Assembly: GCF_000281045.1 (NCBI RefSeq)
Contig: NW_008246110.1
Span: forward strand, 246,049 to 310,048
Source of the DNA: Saprolegnia diclina VS20
Lineage: Eukaryota; Oomycota; Saprolegniomycetes; Saprolegniales; Saprolegniaceae
DNA length: 64,000 bases
Reading direction: 5' to 3'
Shown: positions 1-11,758 of the stretch, in pieces
Numbering within the stretch: position 1 is the first letter of the stretch
How the letters are laid out: every line of letters begins with the position of its first letter
Made by a program: the position numbers and the translations under genes
The notes under the pieces: model-generated
Told to the model about the DNA's origin: nothing
The model's database searches: none
The model's input: the letters and a program-made list of their open reading frames with translations, nothing else

Positions 1-36
1 TCCGATGCACAGTTTTTAACAGTGCTTTGAAGGAAT

Positions 37-61
37 ACAGTGTTTCGGACTGAAACACTGT
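37..61. repeat. Perfect short inverted repeat (hairpin) upstream of channel gene
   Basis: Two 10-base arms, ACAGTGTTTC and GAAACACTGT, flank a 5-base spacer GGACT. It lies 79 bases before the channel start codon, so it could be a palindromic regulator site or a 5' UTR hairpin. Arms of this length can arise by chance, and I see no further copy with the same arms in the window. Confidence 0.45.
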
Positions 62-139
62 TTCCAACAATGGTCGTTCGAGCGCGCCGTTTCACGTGCG
101 CCTTTTCACATTGCACAAAGCGCCGGAAGCAAGTGCAAT

Positions 140-3100
140 ATGAACGGCGTGAACCGCCACATTGGCGCGCGTATGAAGGCGGCGACGAACGCGACGACCA
201 AGCCGGTTGTGCCCGGTCGGCGCGTGCCCAGCAAGAAGCCGCTTTTAGCTTTGCAGCAGTATGAAACCGGATACAACGAGCATCAAATTGATGGTGGCGG
301 AGCCAAGCCGCTGCGCATGAAGTCGCTGCGTCAGCTTTTGTCGCCGCGCCGGGGGGGCGTCCGCGAGTCCTTCTCGCATCTCAACACCAAGCTGCGCGAC
401 TCGCGCACGTATGTGCTCGACCCCAAGAGCGCCCGCAGCATTCAGTGGGATATCTTTATGGCGTGTTTAATTGCGTACAGCAGCATCACGGTGCCGTTGT
501 ATGTGGGCTTTCCAGGGTACGTGCGCGCCTATGTCTATAACTTAGATCTGAGATAGCTTTCAAGTCACGAGTCATTGGACGTCTGTGGACGATACCATTG
601 ACGTGTGTTTCGGCATTGACATTGTGCGCAACTTTCTCATGGGCTTTTACGACGAGCAAGACCTGCTCGTCGTCGACGTCAAGCAGATTGCCAAGAACTA
701 TGCGCGGACGTGGTTCCTTCTCGATTTGGTTTCGACGTTTCCGCTCGAAGCCGCCGTGAAGCTCTTCAACCCGTCCGTGGTCGCCAACGGGCACTCGCTC
801 GCGTCCGTCCAGCTCCTCCGCATTCTGCGCGTGACGCGCATCCTCAAGCTCGCACGCCTTGCCAAGCTGCGCGTCTTCTTCAAGCGCGTCGAAGAAACGT
901 TTGGGGTCAACCCCGGTGTCGTTCGCCTCGCGCGGCTCATCTGTGTCGTGCTCTTCCTCGCCCATGTCCTCGCCTGTATGTTTCACTGGATCGGGCAGCC
1001 GCACGACCCGACAATCGCCACTTCGACCCTGCGAGCGCTTCGCATCGCGACAGCGGCCTTGCCGTCAACGTACAACCCCAACTCGACGTGGCTTGTCGAA
1101 AGCGGGACTCGAGCCCGGTCCGATAGCATCCGGTACCTCTACTCGCTCTACTGGGTCATCATGACCTTGACGGGCGTCGGGTACGGCGACATCTTCGCAG
1201 TCTCGGTCTCCGAGCGCGTGTTTGCGATCTTTGCGATGATGATTGGCGCGTCCGTCTTCGGCTTTGTCATTGGCAACATCTCGTCGCTCCTCGAGTCGAT
1301 GGACACGCGCGCCGCCGTGTACCAGCTCAAGATGGCGCTGGTGAAAGACTACATCCGTACGCACAAGTTGCCAAAGGACCTGCGCACCAAGCTCTCTCGG
1401 TACGACCTCCCATCTCGGTCTTGTCATTTGAGAAAACCGCGTAGGTACTTTGAGCACTACCTCGCGCGCGCGTCGCTCTTTGACGAGTCGTCGATTCTGA
1501 GCGAAATCCCGCTGAGTCTCCGGAACGAGATTGTGCATTTTACGTGCCGCGACATATTTCTGTAGACTGCAACCGAGGGGGGCTGTCACGCTGACAGATC
1601 GTTTTAGGATTCCAGCGTTCGCGTCCATCAACGCGCAGTTTGTGATGGACATGGCCATTTGCATCAAGCCGCTCTTCCTCCTCGCCAAGACCGTGATTGC
1701 AAAGGAGCGCACGGTCGGCCGTGAAATGTACTTTCTCAACTCGGGCATTGTCGCGGCCTCCAACGCGACCGTGTACGGCAAGATGGTGCTCATCGAAGTA
1801 CTCACTGAGAACGCGTACTTTGGCGACCCGCCGCTGCTGTTTTACACGCTGCGTGAAAACACTTTTACGTGCTTGACCAACTGCGAGATGTATACGCTCG
1901 CCAAAGACGACTTTGACGTGCTCCTCGAAGAATACCCCGACACGGAGACCATTCTCGTGCAGCACTACCATGCGCGCAAAGCCAAGTACAACGAGACGCT
2001 GAGCACGATGCTCCAGCGCTTCAAGGTACACATCTCCCGCCCATAGAATTGCGTCGAGCGCAGAGCTAGATGTACGAAACCTTCAAAGACGATGTGACCA
2101 AGGTCCACCGGCTCGAAGACTTTTGGCCTAACTTGCGCATTTCGCTCAACGGAAAGCTCACGACGATCGAGCAATTCCCCATCGTCGTGCTCAAGCTCAT
2201 CACGCACTACATCAACCCCCGCGGCGTCTCGCTCTTCAACTCGACGTTCGCCAAGCGTGTCGTCCTGGACGGTGCGGTCGTTGTCATCGCAGCGTCATAC
2301 CCTGACGTCATCTAGGTCTCAAGCCAAAGTACGCGACCGCATACACGTCGCCAGGCACGTTGCGTGCGATCATCCAGCCCTCGGACCCGCGAAAGCTGCG
2401 ATGGGACATCTTCTTGGGTGTCCTCATCATGTACAACGTCATGAATATTCCATTTCAATTTACGTTCCAAGGCGGGTTTGTGGGTGACGACACGCGCTCT
2501 CCAAGCGTCATTGTACGCGCACCGCTGCGATACTTTAATAACGCGTGTCTAGGTGTTTGACTACATTGTCGACGTCCTCTTTGGCATCGATATGGTGCTC
2601 ACGTTTCGCACGGCGTACATTGACGACGACGGCCAAGTCGAAGCGAGTCCAAAGTACATTGCGACTCGGTACCGGCTCTTTGTAGGCAACCGCCCATTTC
2701 AGGTGGTGTAGGTATCTGGCCTGGTGGTTTTGGATCGACTGGATCTCGACATTCCCCTTTGCTCTGATCGCCGACGCCGTGACGTCGACCGGCGTCAGTA
2801 GCAACAATAGCACCCTTTCGGCCGTGGGCGGCTCAACCCAGCCGTTCCAGAACCTCAAGCTCATTCGCTTTGTGCGCCTCACGCGGCTCCTCAAGCTCAT
2901 GCGCCTCCTCAAGCTCAATCGGTCGGTCACCACGATTGAGAACATGCTCGACCTCAACCCGGCCGTGCTCAGCCTCGTCAAGCTCTTCATTCAGGTCCGA
3001 CATGCCTCCGTGTCCATGAACTGCATGGAACGAACGTAGGTGTGCTTCATCGCCCACTGGTCGAGCTGTGCGTTCTATTTTGTGGGTCAAATCTCCGAGA

Positions 3101-4618
3101 CGTACTATGGCGACTCGTGGATCGGCCCGCTCTTGTGGTATGCATCCACGCCAGACAAGTACATAACGTCGCTCTACTTTTGCTTCACGACCATGGTGAC
3201 GGTCGGGTACGGCGACATTCTGCTCGTGACGCCGATCGAAGTCGGCTATGTGATCTTCTACATGCTCCTCGGCGCCTCCGTCTTTGGGTACATCATTGGC
3301 TCCATGTCGTCGCTCGTCGATCAGCTCCAGACGCGCGGCGTCGTCGCCAAGGAGAAGACGGACCGCGTCAAGGTGAGACTTGAGCTCTGTTAAAATCATG
3401 ATCGAGGTCGTGTAGGACTATATGAAGGAGCGCAAGCTGCCCAAGGCGCTCTGCACGCGCATTCGCCGGTACTATGAATTCTACTTGGCACAACAAGACG
3501 ACGGAACCGAGCTCTTGAGTGACCTCTCGGACGACCTCCGGACGCAGCTCGTTTTGTATTTGAACCGCGACGTGGTCTCCAAGATCCCGTTCTTTGCGCG
3601 CCAAGACGACGCGTGCATCTCGTACCTCATGGGCATTCTGTACCAAGAATATTGCACGCCCTGCGAATATGTCTTCCACGAAGTAGACTCGTTCGTACCG
3701 CTTTGTAGTCCATGCATGGATGCTGCTAGGGCGAGTACGGTCGACACATGTATTTTCTCGTCAAAGGCACGGTCGAGGTGCTCATTCATGCCGGCACGCC
3801 GTCCGAAATGCTCTGCAAGGTAGGCCACGTCGCACGCTCCGTCTTATGCAGCGCAGGTCTTGACCGAGGGCTCGTTCTTCGGCGAGCTCGCCATGCTCCT
3901 GAGCTGCAAGCGCTGTGCGAGCATTCGCGCCAAAACGTTTGGCATTCTCTACGTTCTTAGCCGGAGTGGCATGGACCACATCCACGCCCACTACCCCGGT
4001 ACGTGGCCGTCGTCGATCCTGTTCATGACGATGGACGTAGAGATCTCCAACATGATCATGGCCGAGATCAAGCTCAAATTGCACAAGATCCAGGAAGAGA
4101 CCGTCGAACGCATGGAGCGCAAGAACGTCGCCAACCACCTTCCGAGCCGGAAGACGTCGCTCACGACCGACACGGAGCTCCTTGAGGCCTTTGCGATGAT
4201 CGACGGTGTCGCGACCGACCTCACGCGCTTCTATGGCGGCGGCGAGACGGCCAAACACCGCGCGGTCGCGGCCGTCATCAACCGCCTCAAGAAGTTCGAC
4301 TTTGAAGCGCACATGGAGCCCTCCAAAGAGGTAGAGTTTAGATGCGCAGAAGACGGCAAAGCACATCGATCGTAGCCGCCGTCGCCCGAGCCCAAGGCCA
4401 AGGACGCGTTCATACGCATTGGCAAAAAGGTGATTCAACTCAACGCGTTCGTGACGCAAGCGCGCAAGACGCGGCGCGAGAGCACGACGCGCGTCTTTAG
4501 CTCGATCCCGACCCACGTCGACGAGATGTCCCAGCTCCCGGGCGCCAAGCGCTTGCTCGAGCCGTCCACCGACATCGCCGGACCCGACGCCCACCACTCG
4601 GGGCGCTCCGAGACCTAA
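140..4618 (+). CDS. Tandem two-module voltage-gated K+ channel with cyclic-nucleotide-binding domains (13 exons, 1319 aa)
   Basis: Plasma-membrane potassium channel of the EAG/KAT/CNG-like superfamily. Each half holds six membrane segments, an S4 rich in R/K with repeated RLxRLLKLxRLLKL-type motifs, a pore loop with the K+ filter (TLTGVGYGD near residue 333 and TMVTVGYGD near 907), a C-linker and a nucleotide-binding fold containing FFGE- or YFGD-type motifs. Inferred introns are 517-556, 1400-1444, 1562-1607, 2026-2069, 2272-2315, 2513-2552, 2669-2711, 2995-3039, 3373-3415, 3683-3729, 3820-3856 and 4331-4375; all are GT-AG and all phases match, giving exactly 1,320 codons. The key junction is 2272-2315: splicing it fuses module 1 (to about residue 650) to module 2 without a stop or a new start. 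Two such chains would make a tetrameric pore ring. The CNBDs suggest control by cAMP or cGMP. The ATG at 140 is the first in the frame. Two separate genes remain possible if that small intron is not spliced. Confidence 0.85.
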
Positions 4619-5024
4619 TCCCTCTCGCCGCCCCGTCGCTCTCGGTTCCGAGACCCCACCACAAGAACCTTCTTGCGCGTCGGTAGCGGTCGCTTCTTCT
4701 TCCTCGTCATCGTCGACGTCCTGGTCGTGCTTGCGTGGCGGCATGGTCATCGTCATCGTCATCTTCCTCCTTTATATGTCTACCTCGTCCTCTCCATCCT
4801 CCGCCATGTCAACCTCGTCCTCTCATCCTCAACCTCGTTCGTCGTCGTCGTCCTTGTCGTTGGCAGCGAAATGGGTATCCCAATAAAGTGCGGTTGGCCA
4901 AGCGTACTTGTATTTGTTTTCCATTCGATACAAAAGACAAGAGAAAAGCCAGCAAATAAAATAAAACGCCAAGGCAAGGACAGCGACCACCCAAGTGGTT
5001 TGATCATTTGGCAAGAAGAGGAAT
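4619..5024. other. Intergenic, pyrimidine-rich spacer
   Basis: Between the channel stop and the eIF2-alpha start. The left part is rich in TCGTC/CCTC runs (simple-sequence character); the right part, from about 4880, is A-rich and is the likely promoter and 5' UTR of eIF2-alpha. A TCATTTGG sequence near 5004 resembles an oomycete initiator. I see no gene here. Confidence 0.5.
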
Positions 5025-6014
5025 ATGGCGGCCATCAAGGACGAGGTCGAGCTCGGGAATGAGCTCATCCAGCTGCAATGTCGCTTCTACGAGAACAAGT
5101 ACCCGGAGATCGACGAGCTCGTCGTCGTCAACGTGCGCTCGATCGCCGAGATGGGCGCGTACGTCTCGCTCCTCGAGTACAACAACATTGAGGGCATGAT
5201 CCTGCTCTCGGAGCTGAGTCGCCGCCGCATCCGGTCGATCAACAAGCTCGTCCGCGTCGGCAAGAACGAGGTCGTCATGGTGCTCCGCGTCGATAAGGAG
5301 AAGGGCTACATTGATCTCTCGAAGCGCCGCGTGTCGCCCGAGGACATTCTCAAGTGCGAAGAGCGCTACAACAAGGCCAAGACCGTGCATGGCGTCTTGC
5401 GCCAGGTCGCGCAGGACACGAACATCGAGCTCGAGGACCTCTACCAGAAGATCTCGTGGCCGCTCTACAAGAAGTTCAAGATGGAGCAGCCGCTCGGCGC
5501 CGACGACGAAAAGAAGGTCGAGTACGTGCACTGCTACGACGTGTTCAAGATGGGCATCACGGACCCGACGGTGTTTGACGGCCTCGACATGACGCCCGAG
5601 ACGCTCGAGTCGCTGCGCACGCACATTCGCCGCCGCCTCACGCCGCAGCCGATCAAGATCCGCGCCGACATTCAAGTCACGTGCTTTACGTACGAGGGCA
5701 TTGAGGCCATCCGCGAGGCGCTCCAGGAAGCCCAGCACGTTGGCACGGAAGACGTCCCGGTCAAGGTCAAGCTCATTGCGCCGCCCATGTACGTCATGAC
5801 GACCAACACGCTCGACAAGGTCAAGGGCATTGCGACGCTCCAAGAAGCCATCGAAAAGGTGCGCACCATCATCACGTCCAAGGGCGGCTCGATCGTCGTC
5901 AAGATGGAGCCCAAGGTCGTCTCGATCAACGAAGAACGCGAGTTCCTCCAGATGATGGAGCGACTGGAGAACGAAAACCGACCGGTCGACGGCGACGACG
6001 ACGAAGAAGACTAG
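5025..6014 (+). CDS. EIF2S1: Translation initiation factor eIF2, alpha subunit
   Basis: Cytosolic eIF2-alpha (329 aa, single exon), the regulatory subunit of the GTPase complex that brings initiator tRNA to the ribosome. The N-terminal S1 RNA-binding barrel (about residues 28-100) contains VVNVRSIAEMGAYVSLLEY, and the invariant ILLSELSRRRIRSINKL loop follows. The serine in ELSRRR, residue 65 here, corresponds to the Ser51 phosphorylated by stress kinases (GCN2/PERK type), so the integrated stress response site is preserved. The helical and C-terminal alpha/beta domains follow, ending in the acidic tail DGDDDEED usual for the family. The ATG at 5025 (MAAIKDE) is the first in frame and gives a normal family length. 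I am confident of the identity; the gene looks intact. Confidence 0.97.
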   Translation: MAAIKDEVELGNELIQLQCRFYENKYPEIDELVVVNVRSIAEMGAYVSLLEYNNIEGMILLSELSRRRIRSINKLVRVGKNEVVMVLRVDKEKGYIDLSKRRVSPEDILKCEERYNKAKTVHGVLRQVAQDTNIELEDLYQKISWPLYKKFKMEQPLGADDEKKVEYVHCYDVFKMGITDPTVFDGLDMTPETLESLRTHIRRRLTPQPIKIRADIQVTCFTYEGIEAIREALQEAQHVGTEDVPVKVKLIAPPMYVMTTNTLDKVKGIATLQEAIEKVRTIITSKGGSIVVKMEPKVVSINEEREFLQMMERLENENRPVDGDDDEED

Positions 6015-6222
6015 AGTGTAGTAGCTATTTGACCGTCCATCTTCCTATCGCGGATAAGAATATGGCTTCCATTGATGCGCTTCCGCCCGTTGCATGCTCC
6101 TGCTCGGAAGACGCAAGCCATATCCTCGTTTCGAGTCCTAACCAGTCGTCGTCTACGCTGGAGAAGACAGCTTGTGCAATAAATAACACATGTACAAGGA
6201 GCAAGACTCGACGTGTCTACTA

Positions 6223-6225
6223 CTA

Positions 6226-6256
<31 letters not shown>

Positions 6257-9018
6257 ATTGCGTTCATGTCGTCGTTCGTGTCGAGGCTTGTGCTGGAGAA
6301 GTCCGAGATGAGGCTAGAGAAGCTCAGCTGCGACTTGAGGTCGCCGGGGCAGAGCCGGAACGAGTTGAACTTGGCCGGCGTGCAGCGCGTCGTGCCGGGG
6401 ATGGCTTGGCCTTCATTGTGCGCAAGGTTGGGGCGGCTGCGCTTCCGCGGCGAGTGCGGCGAGAGCTGCTTGAGCCGGCGGATCTCTTGCTCGTAGTGCG
6501 CAATGTTCTTGTGCAGATTGACGAGCCGGTGGTCGAGCTTGGGCAAGAAGCGCACAAGGCAGCTCCAGAGCGGCTGCACGAGCCGAGCGGCAAAGAAATG
6601 CTGGCTCTCGACCATGTGCAGCGGGTCGTCGACGTGCAAGTGCGTCACGGGCAGGCCCTCGGCGGTCTCCATGAGCGCTTGGTACGCAAACTCCTTGGCA
6701 ATCATGTTGCTCCACTTGAGCGCGATCGGCGTGGGAAACACTTGGGCCCCGAGGTCGCTCGCGTGCACGATGGTTTGCACGAGAAAGATGCGGTCGTCGC
6801 CCGATTTGGCAAAGTTGGCGAGCGCCGACCGCTTGTCGTCGAGGAGCGGGTCGGTCGTGCGCGCATACGGCGCCCAGCGCTTCTCGAGCGCTTCAATGTG
6901 CTCGAAATGCCGGGCCATGTCGGTGCCAATGATGGCGCGCACAATGACCTTGCGCGTGTAGCGGTACTCGTCCGGCGTCAGGCCGGCGAGGATGTTGACG
7001 TGGTCGTTCTGCAGCAGCCGGAACGTCGTTGCCGCGTGGTGGCGCTCGAGCACCGCGTCGTCGTTGTGCAAGAGCGCGAGACCGCTCTTCGAGTTGACTT
7101 CAAAGACGTTCGAGTGCCCCGGGTGGTCAATGTCGTGGCAAAGCGATGCGAGGAGACAGCCAAACCGGTCCGGCGGCGTGAGCACCGTCACTGCTTGCGT
7201 CTCCTTGAGGATGCAGTACGATGTGTGGAGCACCGAGAAGCCGTGCAAAAAGTTGTGGAACGGGTTCGGGTGGTAGTGGTCTTGGACCGACTGGATGAAG
7301 TTCTGAACAATGTCCGGGTCGAGGTTGGGCAGCGCCATGACCGGGTCCAGCAGCATGTTTTGCGTGTACGAGAGGAGGGTCTCGAGCTCCGTCGTAAAGA
7401 CGTTGAGGCTCCAGCGCGGCACGATCGGAACGTCGACCGACTTGGTCTTGAAGAGCGCGCTGGGCGGCCGCGGCGGCGTCTCCAGCGGGAGTGGACTCAG
7501 CGAGTCGGCGCTGAAGAACGAGTCGCTCAAGCGGTCCGCGAGGTGCGATTGAAGCGTGCACGGCTTGGACGTGAACGCTTCGAGCAAGTTGACTTGGGAC
7601 TGCGCCCTCTCGGCCCAGAGCGACTCGGACTTGGTGTCGGCCAAGAGCTTGAGGTATTCGGTCTCTTGCGACCGGCGGCGCAGGATCACTGCGACTTCGG
7701 ACGCAAACGCCTCGAACGCGCACTCGTCTTCGTACGTAAACTCGGCAAACTCGGTCTTGTGGCCGCCGACCTTGTTGATGCACTCGAGCACGGCGATCGG
7801 CTGCACGTCGTTCATCTGGTGAACGCCAATCGGCACGTAGAGCGCGGTCTGGGTGCTGCCGACGCGGTCGTCGACGCTCATGTCAAAGCGCGGGTCGGTT
7901 GGCGCGTGCTTGACGTTGAGAATGGTGCTCGAGAGCGCGGCGGCACCAAGGAGACAGCCGTCGATCGAGAAGCGGAGGTTCGACCGCCGGAACGACGACG
8001 AGAGCGACCAGAGTTCGTTGCGCGGCCAGTCGAGGAGGAAGAGCGTGACGCTCTCGCAGTGCACAATGTGGTTGGCGCCTTTGATGACGCGCTGGACGAG
8101 CTTGAGGATCGTTTCTTCGTTCGAAGATGAGCTCACAATGTGCAGGAGCGCGGCTTGGGTCCGCTGCGACAGCACAATGTCATGGAGCTCGATCGCTTTT
8201 CGCATCGCATTGCTCAAGATCGGGCCGAGACGCTGGAGCAGCCCGAGGTCGTACGCGCAGAGGCTCTCGGGCGACGCCGACGACGCCTCAATGACCGCAA
8301 ACGTCTCGCCGCCGCTGTCCAGCAGTGCAAAGCAGAGAAGCGTGTTCGAGTCGGCGGCGCGTGTGAGGTCCACCGCGGGATTGTACGATGTCGGCAGCGA
8401 TCGCCCCACAAACGTTGTTTGGGACGCAGCAACCTCGGCTGCGAGGCTGCAGTTGGTCGGGACGGCCTCGACGGCGCTGAGCTTGGGCACGATCTTGGCC
8501 ATCGAATCTGACCCTGCGTCGAGGAGGAAGACGGCGCAGCGGTGGGCCGGGTCGTGCGAAAAGAGACCTTCGACAAAGGCAAAGAAGACGTCCATCATCA
8601 TATACAGGTCGTCTTGCTCGAGCACGTCCTGGATGAGGTCAAACGCGCGTCGCTCCTTGGCTTCTTGCATCTGGTAGCGCGCAACGGTGGCCTCGAGCTC
8701 GGCGATGCGATCGCAGCGCTGGTTGGTCGTCTTGCCCATTGCCGTCGTCTTGACCATGCTGCTGGTCGACGAGGTCTTGGGCGGCCCCGATGCATGGGCG
8801 TCTACCTCGGCCGGGCGTCCATGCGCATCGGGGATCGCTATGAAGGGTTCCATCGGCGGGTTATCGCTCACTGACCCGAGTCTCAAATTTCCGAAACCAC
8901 ATTGCACCCTCGCATTGAATTGCATAGAAACTCCAAGTGCAAGCACATGATTTAATTGACGTCGCATATGCGCAATTCTGTTTTTTCGCAAATTATAACG
9001 TCGTCCGTGCGACAGCAA
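6223..9018 (-). CDS. GAF-domain 3',5'-cyclic nucleotide phosphodiesterase
   Basis: Class I cyclic-nucleotide phosphodiesterase that hydrolyses cAMP and/or cGMP. Single exon, up to 931 aa. The C-terminal third carries the catalytic PDEase domain: HNPFHNFLHGFSVLH-like first metal/substrate segment, then the signature HDIDHPGHSN, followed by NDHVNIL and the later conserved HASDLG aspartate. Upstream are two GAF-like segments; the second ends with the INKVGG motif typical of cGMP-binding PDE GAFs. A short acidic tail precedes the stop. The start is uncertain: the ATG at 8853 (MEPFIAIPDAHG, 876 aa) is as plausible as the most upstream one at 9018, whose extra residues look low in coding quality. 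Substrate preference cannot be read with certainty. Its nearness to a CNBD channel suggests, but does not prove, shared signalling. Confidence 0.9.
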
Positions 9019-10111
9019 CGACGACGTCGACTACGAACCGACTGACCGTCCAATGTCGTAGTTGACTCGTACTAACTAGCATCAATGCGGCAAAATCGAT
9101 AATGCCCGAGGCGCTCGTACGAGCGTGGCGCTGGTTATTGCCAGCGCGAGATGGCGAGTGCAACGGGATGCACGTAATGCTGGCGCCGACGTCCGACGTC
9201 ATTTTCGCGGGACGCATGCGATGATGTGTCGTCGTCTGCCTGAGATATTGTGCCGGCTCGGGTCAGAGGGTGTCTGATCGGCGCGACAGGCGGCAATGAT
9301 TCTTGTCAGCAGCCAAGGAGGAGCCAGGTGGAGGCGGAGCGCCCCGCTGAAACGGAACACCGACAAGTCCATTCCAGCAACTAGTACGAAGTCGCTGTGC
9401 GCTTAGCTCTCTTGATCGCCGCTGGTCCACACTCGGGCCATGGTAGCGACATGGCATCGGACCAGCAACGGACAAGAGGGCGGCAAGCTTGCCATCATCC
9501 CAGGCGCGGGAAGATCCTTCGGAATCTAGAACTAAAATGGTTCCGATTCCGCAAGAAACCCATTCGAGTCGTACGCCTTGCGCTCAGTCGGACGCGCGAT
9601 GCGACGACCAAAGGCTTGTGCCGTAGCGAGGAGTACTTTAGTTAGTCGACGGCTTCAACTGAAACGACGAGACATCATCGGCAAGCATCTGCAAGTGGTG
9701 TTGCCACGCACCCATCTGCGTTGCAGTATCAAGTAGGGGGCCGCACGAATAAGCACCCTGGGCGCCACCTCGATCTTGGTTTTTGTATCGCGTGCTGGAC
9801 CCCGAGAGCATGTTCTCCGGCGATTTCCATCCGTTTTCAGTACCCCTCCTACCAATTAAATTAAAATACTGTGTGTGTGGTTTACATACAGTGTTCAAGT
9901 GAGATGGTATTAAAATGGATGGTTTTCTATTTAAATACTCGCTACGGCAAATAAAAAAGGGTCGGGTGGGTTGTTCGAAACTCCGCCATTTCTGCAGCGG
10001 AGTCGCCGCCGGTCCGTCTCTCTCGCGCCCGCCGCCGGACGCAGCCCATCGCCCACCGCCGGACGTCGCCATTCGCCGCTACTAGCCGCAGCATCGCCGT
10101 ATACGATTGCC
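9019..10111. other. Intergenic region between divergently transcribed PDE and kinase
   Basis: About 1.1 kb separating two genes read outward, so it should hold both promoters. The stretch 9840-9960 is AT-rich (runs such as TTAAATTAAAATAC and AAATAAAAAAGG) and probably close to the kinase transcription start. An open frame continues upstream of the kinase ATG from 9971, but it reads as a proline/arginine-rich leader rather than a domain. I recognise no other gene or element. Confidence 0.45.
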
Positions 10112-10950
10112 ATGGAGAAGGGCAAGAAGGTCCTGCCGCTGAGCGAGAGCTGGCTGTCGCCGTCCATGGTGACCTCGTACGATGGCCAGTCCATCTACGC
10201 GGGCCATCAAGAGAAGCTGCGCCTCGGCAACTACCTCGGCAGTGGCATCGCTGGCGTCGTCTACGAAGCCTTTGAGCCGCAGAAGCAGCGGCACGTCGCG
10301 GTCAAGATCCTCAACCCGGTCGGCTACAAGCTCTTTTCGCCGCTCGCGCTCGCCCGTTGCGATGTAGTCCATGCGGGCCTCATGTACAAGCCGCCGACGC
10401 CATCGCCGTCGATGCCAATGGCTCGCCCGCACATCCAGAAGGAGCACATTTGGTGGCTCCTGCATCCAAACCAGCACGAGCTCATTCCGTGCATGAAGGA
10501 CGCGCAAGGCATCAAGGAACTCAACCTCGAAATGTGCGCCCAGCTGTGGCCGCTCGACTCGCATCTCGACGACGACCCGCTCGAGATGGAAACCAAGCCC
10601 GATACGGTGCTCTACCAAGGCAAGACGTGGGTGCTCCCGCCGCTGCCCAAGAAATTTGCAGCCTTTCTTCAGAACCGAAAGACCATCTACCGTGAAATTG
10701 CCTTCATGCACCGCCTCACCGGCAACACGATCCATGGCAGCGTCGGTTGCGGCCACCCGAACGTCCTGCAGCTCTTTGACGTCCTCGAGTACGTCCAAGC
10801 GACGAAAAGCACCATCTTCCTCGTGCTCGAGCTCGCGGGCGGCGGCGAGCTCTTTGATCGCATCAAGGCCGAGTGCATTGGTGTGCCTGAAGTGCACGCC
10901 AAGGTTTACTTTACGCAGCTCATTGCCGGTGTCCACTACTGCCACCAGCT

Positions 10951-10984
<34 letters not shown>

Positions 10985-11470
10985 CTCCTCTTGAGCGATC
11001 ACGATGTGCTCAAGATTGCCGACTTTGGCCTCTCGGCGCAGTTTGCGAGCCGCCCAGTCCTCGACGAATCGAGCGTGCCCCCCAAGCCGTCGCCATGCCG
11101 CCGGCTCAAATCGGTTGTCGGGTCGCCCCACTACGTCGCGCCCGAGGTGCTGCAGAAGTGCCACTTTGGCTACGACGGGCGCAAGGCCGACATGTGGTCG
11201 ATCGGCGTCATTCTGTACGGTCTCCTCGTCGGCGCGCTTCCGTTTGGGACCGACCTTGCCAACTGCACGCGCTTTGCGACCTTTGCCGAGTACCTCGCAG
11301 CGCCGATGGAGAGTCGACTCTTTCCGCGCTGGCTCTTCCCCGCCAAACTCTCGCCCGCTGCCATCGAGCTCCTCGTCGGCCTATTGGACCCGGACCCGAT
11401 TGGCCGGTTCTCGTGCGACGATGTGCTCAAGAGCCGCTGGCTCGCCGCTTCCTACTCCCCTGTATCCTAA
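10112..11470 (+). CDS. CAMK-like serine/threonine protein kinase with a large lobe insertion
   Basis: Soluble Ser/Thr kinase, 452 aa from the ATG at 10112 ([14 protein letters not shown]), single exon. Visible are the glycine loop [13 protein letters not shown], the VAVKIL lysine, hinge [15 protein letters not shown], catalytic loop [16 protein letters not shown] ([10 protein letters not shown]), the activation segment [11 protein letters not shown] and [19 protein letters not shown]; together these place it in the CAMK/CAMKL group. About 130 residues, with [10 protein letters not shown] and a [13 protein letters not shown] segment, lie between the lysine and the helix-C region (EIAFMHRL), far longer than in ordinary kinases. 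No C-terminal regulatory domain follows the kinase fold, which ends at the stop. The frame is open 47 codons further upstream (to 9971), but I prefer 10112 because that leader is compositionally odd. Substrate unknown. Confidence 0.88.
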
Positions 11471-11758
11471 CCGTACCATAGTCTTTCCTTACGTAATAGT
11501 TTATAATCATCCTAATCAACCCTACACCTACGTCGCTTCACGAGTTGACGCATCTCGCTGCTGCAGGCTCCGACGCTTCCCACCCTGGCACACAACAAGA
11601 GCTCTGGACCCAGGCGATCGTTGACGCTTGTCATCGTGTCCCCAACGTCGACTCGACTACTACAGCTTGCATTCTGTACTCCGGGTTGAACCAGAAACGT
11701 TTTATTTACTAGTCCTTGTCGGAGCCGTCGCTTCTTGTTGGGGTTGGGGTTGCCTCGG

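Noticed and set aside
2272-2315. Boundary between two separate channel genes
   Set aside because: A short GT-AG intron with matching phase removes the stop. There is no promoter or convincing start codon between the modules, so one gene is the simpler reading.
4673-5062. 129-codon plus-strand frame rich in Val and Leu
   Set aside because: It arises from TCGTC-type simple sequence and overlaps the eIF2-alpha start in another frame.
6190-8130. 646-codon plus-strand open frame antisense to the phosphodiesterase
   Set aside because: The strong G/C third-position bias of the true minus-strand gene leaves the complementary frame without stops. The product is Arg/Val/Glu-rich with no domain.
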